Position numbers and translations under genes: made by a program
Shown here: positions 34,063 through 42,430 of the stretch, one piece after another
Layout: every line of letters begins with the position of its first letter
Numbering within the stretch: position 1 is the stretch's first letter
Notes under the pieces: generated by a model
The model's input: only the letters and a program-made list of their open reading frames with translations
What the model was told of the DNA's origin: nothing
Databases searched by the model: none
Assembly (NCBI GenBank): GCA_017312345.1
Contig: BLAA01000001.1
Coordinates: 3,056,009-3,120,008 of the forward strand
DNA length: 64,000 nucleotides
Source: Candidatus Denitrolinea symbiosum
GTDB lineage: Bacteria > Chloroflexota > Anaerolineae > Anaerolineales > Villigracilaceae
Reading direction: 5' to 3'

Positions 34063-35349
34063 CTACACCAGCATCATCACCGGGTTTTCCAGCAACTCCG
34101 TCAGTTTCTGCATGAACTGCGCGGCTTCGGCGCCGTCGCTGACGCGGTGATCCACCGAGATGGTGGCTTTCATGCGCCAGCCTGCCTTCACCTGTCCGTC
34201 CTCCACCACAGGAACCTCCCGCGCCGAGGAGATCGCCAGGATCGCCGCCTCGGGCGGGTTGATGATGGCGATGAAGTCCTCCACATCGTACATGCCCAGG
34301 TTGGAGGTCGAGAACGTCGAGCCGTCCACGTCGTCGGGTTTGATCCTGCCCTCGCGGGCGCGCGCCGCCATGGCTTTGACCTCGGCGGAGATCTGCCGCA
34401 GCATCTTCTGGTCCGCGTCTTTGACGACGACGGTCATCAGCCCGCCGGGGACGGTCACCGCCACGCCGACGTTGACGTGACCGAACTGGACGACCTCGTT
34501 CCCTTTGATGGTGGCGTTCAGGTTGGGGAACTGCCGCAGCGTGAGCGCCGCCGCCTTGACGATGAAATCGTTGACCGAGATCTTTTCGTTATCGGGCAGA
34601 TAGGCGTTGAACTGCTTGCGCATCTCGAGCAGCATGTCCATCTTGTATTCGTGCGTGACGTAAAAATGTGGGACGGTCTGCTTCGACTCGACCAAACGCC
34701 TGCCGATCGCCTGACGCAGTTTGCTGGTCGGGATGACCTTATCCTCGGCGGCAACCGCCACCTGATAACTGGGCTGCGGGAACGGAACGCCGGTCACCGC
34801 CGACTGATCACTGATCACTGATGACTGAATACTGACCAGCGCGGCTTCCACGTCCCGTTTCACCACGCGTCCGCCGGGACCCGTTCCTTGCAGCGCCGCC
34901 AGGTTGACGTTGTTATCCCGCGCGATCTTCTTCGCCAGCGGGCTGGCCTTCACGCCTCCCGCCTCGGGGGAGGAAACGGCCTGAGCGCCAGAACCCCGCG
35001 CGGGCGGAGTCGGAGCCGTCCCCGCAGGGGGAAGCGCCGCGTCCGCCTTCTGCATCCCGCCTTCCGCCGTCTGGTCACTGCTCACTGATGACTGAACACT
35101 GACCTCCTCCCCCGCCTGTCCGACCACCGCGATCGGCGCGTTGACGGGGACCACGTCGCCCTGGCTGACGATGAGTTGCAGCACCACGCCGCTGGCGGGC
35201 GACTCGACCTCGACCGTGGCCTTGTCGGTCTCGATCTCGGCCAGCACGTCGCCTTTGTGGATGGTCTCGCCGACCTGCTTCACCCAGCGGATGAGCGTGC
35301 CTTCCGCCATGTCGAAGCCGAGTTTGGGCATGTTGATGGTTTCGGCCAT
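34063..35349 (-). CDS. pdhC: Pyruvate/2-oxoacid dehydrogenase E2, dihydrolipoamide acyltransferase
   Basis: A 428-residue E2. Domain order: a lipoyl domain (residues 1-78, lipoylation Lys in ETDKATVEV), a linker, the E1/E3-binding domain (ASPLAKKIARDNNVNLAAL, about 135-170), a second linker, and the acyltransferase core (about 205-428) with the catalytic TISVDHRVSDG. Both linkers contain degenerate heptamer DNA repeats and encode similar Ser/Gln-rich peptides (VQSSVSSDQT; IQSSVISDQS). The start overlaps the E1-beta stop by 1 bp. E3 is not in the window. The substrate is probably pyruvate, though branched-chain oxoacids or acetoin are possible. Confidence 0.92.
   Translation of the reverse strand: MAETINMPKLGFDMAEGTLIRWVKQVGETIHKGDVLAEIETDKATVEVESPASGVVLQLIVSQGDVVPVNAPIAVVGQAGEEVSVQSSVSSDQTAEGGMQKADAALPPAGTAPTPPARGSGAQAVSSPEAGGVKASPLAKKIARDNNVNLAALQGTGPGGRVVKRDVEAALVSIQSSVISDQSAVTGVPFPQPSYQVAVAAEDKVIPTSKLRQAIGRRLVESKQTVPHFYVTHEYKMDMLLEMRKQFNAYLPDNEKISVNDFIVKAAALTLRQFPNLNATIKGNEVVQFGHVNVGVAVTVPGGLMTVVVKDADQKMLRQISAEVKAMAARAREGRIKPDDVDGSTFSTSNLGMYDVEDFIAIINPPEAAILAISSAREVPVVEDGQVKAGWRMKATISVDHRVSDGAEAAQFMQKLTELLENPVMMLV
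34806..34836 (-). repeat. Heptamer repeat array in the second E2 linker
   Basis: Four 7-bp units (gatcact, gatcact, gatgact, gaatact) and a partial fifth, within coding sequence between the binding domain and the catalytic core of E2. Confidence 0.75.
35073..35104 (-). repeat. Heptamer repeat array in the first E2 linker
   Basis: Four 7-bp units (ggtcact, gctcact, gatgact, gaacact) and a partial fifth, in coding sequence just after the lipoyl domain. Same sub-family as 34806-34836. Confidence 0.75.
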
Positions 35350-36323
35350 TATTTCAACACCTCCTTTGCCGCGGCGACGATGTCTGGAACCTGCGGGAGA
35401 GCGGCTTGTTCGAGCGTGCGGTTGTAGGGAAGCGGGACTTCCTTTTGCGCCACGCGGACGATGGGCGCATCCACATAATCGAAGGCTTCCTCGTAGATGC
35501 GGCTGACGACCTCGCTGCCGACGCCGTAGGACTTCCAGCCTTCTTCGACGACGACGGCGCGGTTGGTCTTCTTGAACGATTCCAGCACGGGCTCCATGTC
35601 CAGCGGACGAAGCGTGCGCAGGTCAACGATCTCGGCTTCGATGCCTTCTTTGGCGAGTTCGTCCGCGGCTTTCATCGAGAGTTCGAGTCCCTTGCAGTAG
35701 GTGACGATGGTCAGGTCGCGGCCCTCGCGCTGGACTTTGGATTTGCCGATCGGGACGAGGTGATCGCCCTCGGGGACTTCGCCGCGCACCTGGTACATGG
35801 TGGCGTGTTCGATGAAGAAGATCGGGTCATTCGAACGGATGGCGGATTTCAGCAATCCTTTGGCGTCCGCCGGCGTCCCCGGGCTGACGACCTTGAGACC
35901 GGGGAAGTGCGCGAAGACCGCGTCGGGAGTCTGGGAGTGGGTTGCGCCGAGCTGGCGTCCGCCGCCGCCCACGGTTCGGATGACCATCGGCAGGGTGAAC
36001 TGTCCGCCGAACATGTAGTGCAGTTTCGCGGCCTGGTTGACGATGTAGTCCATCGCCACGAAGGCGAAGTTGATCGTCATGATCTCCGCCACCGGGCGCA
36101 GGCCGACCATCGCCGCGCCGATCGCGCCGCCGACGATGGCGTTTTCCGCGATGGGCGTGTCCTTCACGCGGTCGGGACCGTATTTATCGTAAAAGCCTTT
36201 GGTGACCGCGTACGAGCCGCCCCACACGCCCACTTCCTCGCCCATGATAAAGACGTTGGGATCGCGGTCCATTTCTTCCATCAGCGCCTGCGAGATTGCC
36301 TCGCGCATTGTGATTTTAGCCAT
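35349..36323 (-). CDS. pdhB: Pyruvate/2-oxoacid dehydrogenase E1 beta subunit
   Basis: A 324-residue transketolase-like beta subunit. It starts with ITMREAISQALMEEMDRDPNVFIMGEEVG, contributes the TPP-activating Glu (GEEVG), and has TPIAENAIVGGAIGAAMVGLRPVAEI, a YP-loop region and the C-terminal transketolase domain (VEEGWKSYGVGSEVV). With the alpha subunit it decarboxylates the 2-oxoacid and acylates E2 lipoyl groups. It is separated from pdhA by 100 bp of heptamer repeats but probably shares its transcript. Confidence 0.94.
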   Translation of the reverse strand: MAKITMREAISQALMEEMDRDPNVFIMGEEVGVWGGSYAVTKGFYDKYGPDRVKDTPIAENAIVGGAIGAAMVGLRPVAEIMTINFAFVAMDYIVNQAAKLHYMFGGQFTLPMVIRTVGGGGRQLGATHSQTPDAVFAHFPGLKVVSPGTPADAKGLLKSAIRSNDPIFFIEHATMYQVRGEVPEGDHLVPIGKSKVQREGRDLTIVTYCKGLELSMKAADELAKEGIEAEIVDLRTLRPLDMEPVLESFKKTNRAVVVEEGWKSYGVGSEVVSRIYEEAFDYVDAPIVRVAQKEVPLPYNRTLEQAALPQVPDIVAAAKEVLK

Positions 36324-36335
36324 GTTATCCTCTGT

Positions 36336-36366
36336 AAGAGAGCAGAGAGCGGATGATTAGAGAGCA
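36336..36366 (-). repeat. Heptamer repeat array between pdhA and pdhB, left part
   Basis: Units agagagc-like (gtaagag, agcagag, agcggat, gattaga, gagcag) within the pdhA-pdhB spacer. Confidence 0.65.
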
Positions 36367-36380
36367 GTCCTTTGCCAGAC

Positions 36381-36429
36381 ACTGTTCTCTGTTCCCTGTT
36401 CTCTTCTCTCTGCTCTCTATTCTCTAGTC
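36381..36429 (-). repeat. Heptamer repeat array at the end of pdhA
   Basis: Seven 7-bp units: actgttc, tctgttc, cctgttc, tcttctc, tctgctc, tctattc, tctagtc. The last one contains the pdhA stop codon on the minus strand. It is the complement of the GAGA-type heptamer found elsewhere. Confidence 0.8.
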
Positions 36430-37380
36430 CGCATAAACGTTCGTAAACAATTCCGACAGCGCCGGCTCGGGAGAGGTCTCGGCGAATTCCACCACCTTGA
36501 CGACTTCCTCTTCCACGCGCGCTTCGATCTCGTCCAGCGCCTTTTTGGAGGCGACCTTCTTCTCGATCAGGTACTTGTTGAAGATGCCGATGGGATCGCT
36601 CTCGTGCCACTTCTTGACCTCGTCCGCCTTGCGATAGCGTTCGGGATCGCCCATCGAGTGGCCGCGGAAACGGTACGTGTCCACTTCGAGCAGGTACGGC
36701 TGGCCTTCCGTGCGGACGTAGTCAATCGCCGCCTTCGCGGCCTCGTAGACCTTCATCACGTCCATGCCGTCCACTTCGCCGCTCTTCATCCCGTATCCGT
36801 CCGCCTTCTGACGGATGTCCGACACAGCCGAGGCGCGGTCCACGGCGGTTCCCATGCCGTACTGGTTGTTCTCGCAGACCCACAGCACGCGCAGTCCCCA
36901 GGTCTTGGCGAGGTTCAGCGCCTCGTGGAAGAAACCGATATTCGTCGCGCCGTCGCCGAACATGCAGATGGTGACGTTGTCGTTCTTCATGTACTGGTCG
37001 CCGATGGCGAATCCCGCCGCGATGGGCAGATGTCCGCCGACGATGGCGTGACCGCCCCACATATTCTTCGAGACGTCGGCCATGTGCATCGAGCCGCCCT
37101 TGCCCTTCGACATCCCCGTCGCTTTGCCGAGCAGTTCCGCCATCACCTCGCTGGCGGGGATTCCGCAGTTGATCGCCACGCCGTGGTCGCGGTAAGCGGT
37201 GATGACGCGGTCGCGCGGCTCGCGCGCCGCGATCAAACCGGTCGAGACGGCTTCCTGTCCGATGTACAGGTGCAAAAAGCCGCCGATCTTACCGGCCTGG
37301 TACAGTTCCGCGGCGCGTTCTTCCACGCGGCGGATCAGCGTCATCTGGTGATACATATCGAGCAGTTGTTCCTTCTTCAT
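36424..37380 (-). CDS. pdhA: Pyruvate/2-oxoacid dehydrogenase E1 alpha subunit
   Basis: A 318-residue TPP-dependent alpha subunit. The thiamine-diphosphate motif begins FGDGATNIGFFHEALN (GDG, near residues 142-157) and ends CENNQYG. RDHG and GKGGSMHMAD are the usual active-site loops, and YRFRGHSMGDPE is the conserved phosphorylation-loop segment. It is first in pdhA-pdhB-pdhC. GAGAGG lies 4 nt before the ATG. The stop codon lies within a heptamer repeat. Confidence 0.94.
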   Translation of the reverse strand: MKKEQLLDMYHQMTLIRRVEERAAELYQAGKIGGFLHLYIGQEAVSTGLIAAREPRDRVITAYRDHGVAINCGIPASEVMAELLGKATGMSKGKGGSMHMADVSKNMWGGHAIVGGHLPIAAGFAIGDQYMKNDNVTICMFGDGATNIGFFHEALNLAKTWGLRVLWVCENNQYGMGTAVDRASAVSDIRQKADGYGMKSGEVDGMDVMKVYEAAKAAIDYVRTEGQPYLLEVDTYRFRGHSMGDPERYRKADEVKKWHESDPIGIFNKYLIEKKVASKKALDEIEARVEEEVVKVVEFAETSPEPALSELFTNVYAD

Positions 37381-37696
37381 CTACCTCTCCACACGTGTTG
37401 TAGTAAAACAAGTCCATTGTACTTCTTCAAATTAACCGAACATCTTCAACGCGAATGAAGCGACTGTTTTTGGAACCCATGCGCGTCATTCGCATCGAGG
37501 TTTTTTGCCCGGTTCAGTTGTTAACTTGCCGCAGGCTTGTTCTACTCAGGAATTCAGGCAAAATAACACCGGGGAAACCCCGGCGTTGTGGCCTTCGCTT
37601 ACATTCGATGGGATTATAGCCCAATTTCATACCGTTTTGGTGGGATTTCAGGAAAGTTGAGAATTTTCGAGAGCGATTTTCCAATCAATTTTTGAC
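37381..37696. other. Intergenic stretch upstream of pdhA
   Basis: About 315 bp with the presumed pdhA promoter (a TACAAT box is near 37420 on the minus strand), CGCGAATGAAGCG/GCGTCATTCGC repeat texture (37450-37500) and a GC-rich hairpin at 37566-37586. No gene is supported. Confidence 0.5.
37566..37586 (-). terminator. GC-rich hairpin with minus-strand T tract
   Basis: Stem acaccgggg / ccccggcgt with 3-nt loop. G-U pairing and the following GTTATTTTG fit a minus-strand terminator, but no minus-strand gene ends here; it could protect pdhA from read-through or be a relic. Confidence 0.4.
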
Positions 37697-37724
37697 TTGC
37701 AATACTGAAACTCATCGCTATAAT
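37697..37724 (+). promoter_or_regulatory. Promoter of the small membrane protein gene
   Basis: TTGCAA (37697-37702), 16-bp spacer, TATAAT (37719-37724). Predicted leader of about 45 nt to ATG 37777. Confidence 0.65.
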
Positions 37725-37776
37725 CAGTGTTGTAAGAAACGGGTGTGGGAACCCAATCACCCAAAGGAGAATACAA

Positions 37777-37947
37777 ATGAAACTCACCCCCCCAAAGCAA
37801 TTCACTTTCTGGATCAGCATTGTGTTGGCGCTGGTTGGTTTGCTAGGCCAAATTGGCGTCATCGGCGCCGTTGCAGGCTTTGCGTTCTGGCTTGCTTTTA
37901 TCGGCTTTGTCCTTCTCGTCGCGGGCCTGCTTGTAAAGGGCCTCTAA
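37777..37947 (+). CDS. Small two-helix membrane protein (56 residues)
   Basis: This gene encodes a 56-residue protein that begins MKLTPPKQFTFWISIVL. Two hydrophobic helices (residues about 10-27 and 29-51) are joined by a Gly-rich turn, and it ends KGL. AAGGAGA lies 7 nt before the ATG, a good promoter precedes it and a strong terminator follows, so it is a real single-gene transcript. Very similar small proteins (MKLTPPKQ...FW) occur across Chloroflexota to my knowledge; no function is known. Both termini are probably on the same side of the membrane. Confidence 0.82.
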   Translation: MKLTPPKQFTFWISIVLALVGLLGQIGVIGAVAGFAFWLAFIGFVLLVAGLLVKGL

Positions 37948-37973
37948 GATTTTTCCTCCCACACCCCAAAAGA

Positions 37974-38002
37974 GACCCCCGTTCGCGGGGGTCTTCTCTT
38001 TA
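37974..38002 (+). terminator. Intrinsic terminator with UUCG tetraloop
   Basis: Perfect 8-bp stem gacccccg / cgggggtc around a TTCG loop, followed by ttctcttt. Confidence 0.88.
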
Positions 38003-38017
38003 GAGTAAAATAACCGC

Positions 38018-39172
38018 ATGGACTGGTTCACCAGGAAAAAAGACGATCCCCAAAAGTGGATCGCGCAACTGAACGACCCCTCCAAACGCGCGCAGGCCGC
38101 GCAGGAACTGCTCCGCTTCGGACCCGCCGCGGTGGACGACCTCGTCGAAGCGCTCGCCGGCCGGGACGCGGGACTCTCGGAGTCGGCGCGGATCCTGCTC
38201 CTCAGGATGGGACCGGCCGCCGTCCCGCGCCTCTCCCAACTCCTCGGCTCGACGCATCCCGCCACCCGACAATGGATCGCCGATCTCCTCGGCGACATCC
38301 GTCACCCGGGCGCCGTCCCCGCGCTGACGGAGGCCGCGCGCGGCGAGTACTTCACCGTCCGCGCGCGGGCCGCGTCCGCGCTGGCGAAGATCGGCGACGC
38401 GTCCGCCGTCCCGACGTTGGCCGCGCTGTTGGCCGATCCCGAACCGACGGTCCGCATCGCCGCGGCGCTGGCGGTCGGCGTCTTCCGCGCCCCGGCCTCC
38501 ATCGTTCCCCTCTCCGACCTCCTGCTCGAAGACCGCGAGATCGAAGTCCGCCAGGCCGCCGCGCAAGCCCTCGCCGAGACGCGGCTGCCCGAGGCCATCC
38601 CCTACTTCATCGAGAGCATGGCCGATTCGTTCTGGTGGTACGAGCGCGAGAACGCCGCCCAACCCATGCTCGACGCGCTGACCAAATTCGGCGCGGACGC
38701 GGTCATGCCGCTGACGGACGCGCTGCGGCACAACGAAGCCACTGTCCGACGCAGCGCGGCCATCGTGCTGGGACGCATCGGGGACGCCCGCGCGGTGGAG
38801 GCTTTGGGCATGACGCTGTATGATCTGCACGACGAGGTGGGGCGCGCCGCGGCCGAGTCGCTGGCCGGGTTTGGCGCGGCCGCCTTCGAGGTCCTGGCCG
38901 AAGCGACGAGGCATCCCGAGACGGGCGTCCGCCTGCGCGCCGTCCCCGCGTTGACTCGAATCCGCGACCCGCGCGTCCTGCCCCTGCTCGCGGCGATGCT
39001 GCGCGACCAGGACCGCTTCGTGCAGAAGCAGGTCGTCCAATCGCTCGGCGAACTGCGCGACCCGCGCGCCGCCGCCGCGCTGGAGCCGCTCGCGGACGAC
39101 CGCTCGGACCGCGAACTCTCGATGCTGGCGCGCGAGGCGCTGAAAAAATTGACCAGCGCCAGCGCTTCGTAA
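38018..39172 (+). CDS. HEAT-repeat (PBS-lyase-type) scaffold protein
   Basis: A 384-residue all-helical protein made of about ten HEAT/PBS-lyase-like repeats with the recurring pattern DxRxxAAxALGxIxDxxAVPxL (for example AASALAKIGDASAVPTLAALL; SAAIVLGRIGDARAVEALG; VVQSLGELRDPRAAAALEPL). Such solenoids mediate protein-protein contacts or assist bilin attachment; no lyase residues can be asserted here. There is no signal peptide. A TAAAAT box exactly 6 nt before the ATG suggests leaderless expression. Confidence 0.88.
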   Translation: MDWFTRKKDDPQKWIAQLNDPSKRAQAAQELLRFGPAAVDDLVEALAGRDAGLSESARILLLRMGPAAVPRLSQLLGSTHPATRQWIADLLGDIRHPGAVPALTEAARGEYFTVRARAASALAKIGDASAVPTLAALLADPEPTVRIAAALAVGVFRAPASIVPLSDLLLEDREIEVRQAAAQALAETRLPEAIPYFIESMADSFWWYERENAAQPMLDALTKFGADAVMPLTDALRHNEATVRRSAAIVLGRIGDARAVEALGMTLYDLHDEVGRAAAESLAGFGAAAFEVLAEATRHPETGVRLRAVPALTRIRDPRVLPLLAAMLRDQDRFVQKQVVQSLGELRDPRAAAALEPLADDRSDRELSMLAREALKKLTSASAS

Positions 39173-39182
39173 AGCCGCGCCC

Positions 39183-39225
39183 CGCCGGGCAAACCCGTCC
39201 ACGAATGCGGCACGAATTCGCGAAT
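39183..39225 (+). repeat. 43-bp dispersed repeat, copy A
   Basis: Starts cgccgggcaaacccgtcc and ends gcacgaattcgcgaat. It differs from copy B (39276) at one base and from copy C (42431) at one base. Confidence 0.85.
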
Positions 39226-39275
39226 AGGCGCTTTCGTCGTCGCGAAATATTCGCGGACGCTCGCCGCCATTCCCT

Positions 39276-39318
39276 CGCCGGGCAAACCCGTCCACGAATA
39301 CGGCACGAATTCGCGAAT
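39276..39318 (+). repeat. 43-bp dispersed repeat, copy B
   Basis: Second copy, 93 bp after copy A and just upstream of the first cassette lipoprotein gene. Confidence 0.85.
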
Positions 39319-40610
39319 TCCTGGACGCTCGCCGCGCGATTTGTGCGATAATATTCGCAACAGCGAGGTCGTGATGAAAGTTGTCCTGTCTCTGTGGTTG
39401 GTCATTCTGCTGGCGGGTTGCGCGCCGACCCTCACCCCGGTCCCCTTGCCCGTTGGGGAGTCGCCTACGTCAGCCGCCACGCGAACGCCAGTCCCGCCGA
39501 CGGCAACCGCAACCGCTACGCCGATGCCAAAGTTGACGATGGAAGATTTGAAGTCAATGTCGGTTGAGGACAAGTTGAAGATGGCCCCGCAGGCGGAGAG
39601 CGCGCCGAAGGACGTCGTCTCGTCGTTTGCGGCGGGAGAGAGCGCCAAAGACATCGCCTGGAGCGGAAAGTCGCTGATCTTTTGGGATCGCGTCGTCGCC
39701 TACGAGGGGACGACGAAATCGGGCGAGAAGGTGACGCTGTACTACGATCTCGAAAGCGGACAGTGGGCGAAGCAGTACGCGGACTTCGACGAGTTGTCGA
39801 AGATCCCCGCCGACGAGGTCGCGGATGTGATGGTCATCGGCGGACAGTTGGTGAAGAACAAACCCGCCTTCGGCGAAGGTTGGCATGATCAGACGGAGAA
39901 GACGCCGGATGGAAAGATGGTTTTTCGTGATGAAAACGGCTATGTGCTTGCGGTTTTTGACGTCAACAGCAATGAATGGTTCGCGCCAAATCAGGCGGAC
40001 GTCGAATCTCCGACCGAAGTCTCCGACCTACGCCCCGCTTATGTTGAAAAGGTATCTCAAAAGTTTATGGGCGCGCAGATTGACGCCAGCCTGATCACGG
40101 ACGGCTCGCTCGACCCAACCATCCGCAAAGTGACCGTCGGCGAGCAGGCTTATGCCGAGTTTATGGCGCGGAGTATCTACGGCGTGTGGGCAAATTATCA
40201 CCCCGGCGAGACGCTGGAAACGTATATGCAGATGATCGCCGAAGTTCAGCGAGGCGAGCGCGATCCGCTCGATATCGCCTTTCCCGCCTATGCCAACGAT
40301 TCCCGTGACGGAATCCCGTATCAAAACGCGGACAAAAGCGTCAATTCAGCCGCGCAGAAAAAATATCTCATCATCCCCTGGTATGTGGGCGAGGCGCCCA
40401 AAGAGGTGGACGGCGTGGAAGTCCGAGGAGTTAGTGAGTTTAGTATTGTTTTGGTGAATGGGAAGAAGGTGAAGAATATTACCATGCACAAAAATAGTGA
40501 TTACGGGCTCGGCGACGGCTCAAATTTAGATAAGACTATTTTATATTTTTATAATGAAATAGCATATGTCAATGGTTTTAGTGAAAAATCACAAAAAATT
40601 TGGTCAATTA

Positions 40611-40618
40611 CCAGTTTG
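40611..40618. repeat. 8-bp target-site duplication, left copy (ccagtttg)
   Basis: Exact direct repeat of 41862-41869, flanking IS copy 2. Confidence 0.92.
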
Positions 40619-41861
40619 GGTAGCCCCCCACTAAAACGTGGTGGTGCGTAAATCTTGCGGAAAAATGGGTTCACTGGCAAACTCGTACGACTTCCACATC
40701 GAGCGAGGAGTCAATGAACCCACAAACACTATTTTGCCCGAACATGGATTGTCCCGCAAGAGGACATAAAGGGAAAGGGAACATCCAAGTTCACAGTCAG
40801 AAAGACCAGCGGTGTGTGTGTCAAGTGTGCGGACAAACGTTTACGGTCACCAAAGGCACGATTTTCTATCGGTTACGCCATGCGCCTGAGCTGGTGATCC
40901 AAGTGTTGATTCTGCTGGCATACGGCTGCCCCATTCAAGCCATCGTTCGCGCCTTTGGATTGGACGAGCGGACCGTTCGAGATTGGCACGCTCGTGCAGG
41001 CAACCATTGTCAGCAGGTACATGAGCATCTGGTTGAAAACACGGTACATGACTTGAAGCAAGCGCAAGCGGATGAAATCAAAGTCAAGACGCAGAAAGGC
41101 ACATTCTGGATGGCTCTGGCGATTTGGGTTCAGCCTCGTCTGTGGATGGGCGGGGTGGTTAGTCCCACACGTGACCTGAATTTGATTCAGGCCTTGGCGG
41201 ACAAAATCAAGGGCATGGCTTTGTGTCGTCCACTCTTGCTGGCGGTAGACGGATTGTCCAGTTATGTCGGCGCCTTTCGGACTGCCTTTCGGAGCAAGTT
41301 TCCTCGCTCGGAGGGAGAAAGGGGACGATGCAAGATGGTGGCTTGGCAAGAGATTGCCATTGTGCAAGTCGTCAAACAGCGTATGGAAGGCGTCCTGAGT
41401 GTTAAGCGACGCATTGTTCAGGGTGCAAAAGATGCGGTCGAGCGTCTGATCCAAACCACTCAAGGAAAAGGCGTGATCAATACCGCTTTCATCGAACGTC
41501 TCAATGCCACCTTTCGTCAGAGGATCAGCGCCCTAACGCGGCGCACGCGCAACTTGGCGCAACAGGCTGAGACCTTGGTGGCAGGCATGTATTTGGTCGG
41601 TTGCTTCTACAACTTTTGTGACTTCCACAAAAGCCTGCGTTTGAAACTGTCTGTTGGTTCTTTCGGCCATCGCTGGGTGCAACGTACTCCTGCCATCGCC
41701 GCAGGCTTGACTGACCATCAGTGGACGCCTGCGGAATTGCTTCACTTCCGAGTTCCGCTTCCGCGTTGGAAATTGCCCAAACAGCGCGGCAGACCTTCTG
41801 CCACCTTGCTTCAACTCACTCAACAATGGGCAAATTGACCACGCTTAACTGCGGCGCTACC
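40619..41861 (+). mobile_element. IS1-like insertion sequence, copy 2 (1243 bp)
   Basis: Same length, ends and transposase as copy 1 at 11147-12389, in the opposite orientation. It starts ggtagccccccac and ends gcggcgctacc, flanked by 8-bp direct repeats ccagtttg. It splits a lipoprotein gene at a codon boundary. Outside the IS pair the flanks are unrelated. Confidence 0.93.
40714..41838 (+). CDS. IS1-like DDE transposase (copy 2)
   Basis: The 374-residue protein is identical to the transposase at 11170-12294: N-terminal zinc ribbon, helix-turn-helix, and DDE-type core with QADEIKV, VDGLSSY and IERLNATFRQR. The open frame is intact, so the element is probably still active. The start codon lies 95 bp inside the IS end, after a GAGCGAGGAG ribosome-binding site. 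Confidence 0.87.
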   Translation: MNPQTLFCPNMDCPARGHKGKGNIQVHSQKDQRCVCQVCGQTFTVTKGTIFYRLRHAPELVIQVLILLAYGCPIQAIVRAFGLDERTVRDWHARAGNHCQQVHEHLVENTVHDLKQAQADEIKVKTQKGTFWMALAIWVQPRLWMGGVVSPTRDLNLIQALADKIKGMALCRPLLLAVDGLSSYVGAFRTAFRSKFPRSEGERGRCKMVAWQEIAIVQVVKQRMEGVLSVKRRIVQGAKDAVERLIQTTQGKGVINTAFIERLNATFRQRISALTRRTRNLAQQAETLVAGMYLVGCFYNFCDFHKSLRLKLSVGSFGHRWVQRTPAIAAGLTDHQWTPAELLHFRVPLPRWKLPKQRGRPSATLLQLTQQWAN

Positions 41862-41869
41862 CCAGTTTG
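41862..41869. repeat. 8-bp target-site duplication, right copy (ccagtttg)
   Basis: Direct repeat of 40611-40618 immediately outside the right end of IS copy 2. Confidence 0.92.
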
Positions 41870-42001
41870 TTATCTGGGTTAAAGTTATGGATATTGAAGA
41901 ATACAGGAGGCGAGATTATAGGTTCGCTAGGAAACGAGGATAAAGCGTTGATTTATCTTTTGCAAAAGGATTTTATCGTTGACTTCCGTTAAACAAAAAC
42001 T

Positions 42002-42029
42002 TTGACTTTTATCTTCATTTACGTTATTT
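42002..42029 (+). promoter_or_regulatory. Candidate promoter of Cys-rich protein 1
   Basis: TTGACT (42002-42007), 16-bp spacer, TTATTT (42024-42029), then 7 nt to ATG 42037. The -10 is poor, but the spacing fits the leaderless pattern. Confidence 0.35.
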
Positions 42030-42036
42030 TTAAGAC

Positions 42037-42393
42037 ATGAGGCACTTAATGTTAACTACTTTGTTTCTCTCCATCATTTTTCTAATTGTCGCGCCAACAA
42101 ATATATTTGCCGAATGTGTTCCAGCACAATGTAATGAACGAGGTGCTCCTGGATGTAACTGGGAGACCGAGTACTGTGTTGCTTATTGTTGTGTGCTAAA
42201 GCCAACACCGGCAGGGAGTTCTCCCACTCCCGGCGGGAGTTACGAATATCAGGGTTGTTCCGCTGGACAGGCGCTGTCCTGCGGGACGGTGGCGGAGGCG
42301 GGGTCGCAGAATAAGAAGCGACCAGCGGATGGCTTCGCGAAGCGGATAAGCGGATGGGAGTCGCCTCATCCGCTTATCCGTTTATCCGCTTAA
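42037..42393 (+). CDS. Cys-rich exported protein 1 of the cassette
   Basis: A 118-residue protein with a Sec signal peptide (TTLFLSIIFLIVAPTNIFA, cleavage before ECVPAQC). The mature part has six closely spaced cysteines (residues about 27-52), suggesting a disulfide-knotted domain. A P/S/T linker and the module GGSYEYQGCSAGQALSCGT follow; the latter is shared with Cys-rich protein 2 at 45007. The last about 25 residues are encoded by a large palindrome (42316-42409) that replaces the P-rich end of the paralogue. The gene start is AT-rich and the shared 3' part GC-rich. Function is unknown. Confidence 0.7.
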   Translation: MRHLMLTTLFLSIIFLIVAPTNIFAECVPAQCNERGAPGCNWETEYCVAYCCVLKPTPAGSSPTPGGSYEYQGCSAGQALSCGTVAEAGSQNKKRPADGFAKRISGWESPHPLIRLSA

Positions 42394-42409
42394 CATCCGC
42401 TGGTCGCTT
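42316..42409. repeat. Large nested palindrome at the 3' end of Cys-rich gene 1
   Basis: Outer 16-bp arms (aagcgaccagcggatg, 42316-42331; its complement 42394-42409) enclose inner 14-bp arms (cggataagcggatg, 42343-42356; complement 42367-42380). The sequence would form a hairpin almost 100 nt long and contains the stop codon of the Cys-rich gene. Confidence 0.85.
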
Positions 42410-42430
42410 TTGACCGTGAGATTCATCCCT

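Larger units (their letters stand above)
39374..41992 (+). pseudogene. Cassette lipoprotein 1, interrupted by the second IS copy
   Basis: The gene is split into 39374-40618 (415 codons) and 41870-41992 (40 codons plus stop). Deleting the IS and one copy of the target duplication ccagtttg rejoins them in frame as a 455-residue protein. It has a lipoprotein signal (LLAGC, Cys16), a P/T-rich linker (about 20-50) and a conserved domain (about 53-205) nearly identical to the paralogue at 43678. The region after about residue 210 is unrelated to the paralogue and becomes AT-rich (from about 40380). As it stands, translation continues into the IS and stops at 40651, replacing the last 40 residues. 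Function is unknown; it is cell-surface anchored. Confidence 0.85.
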
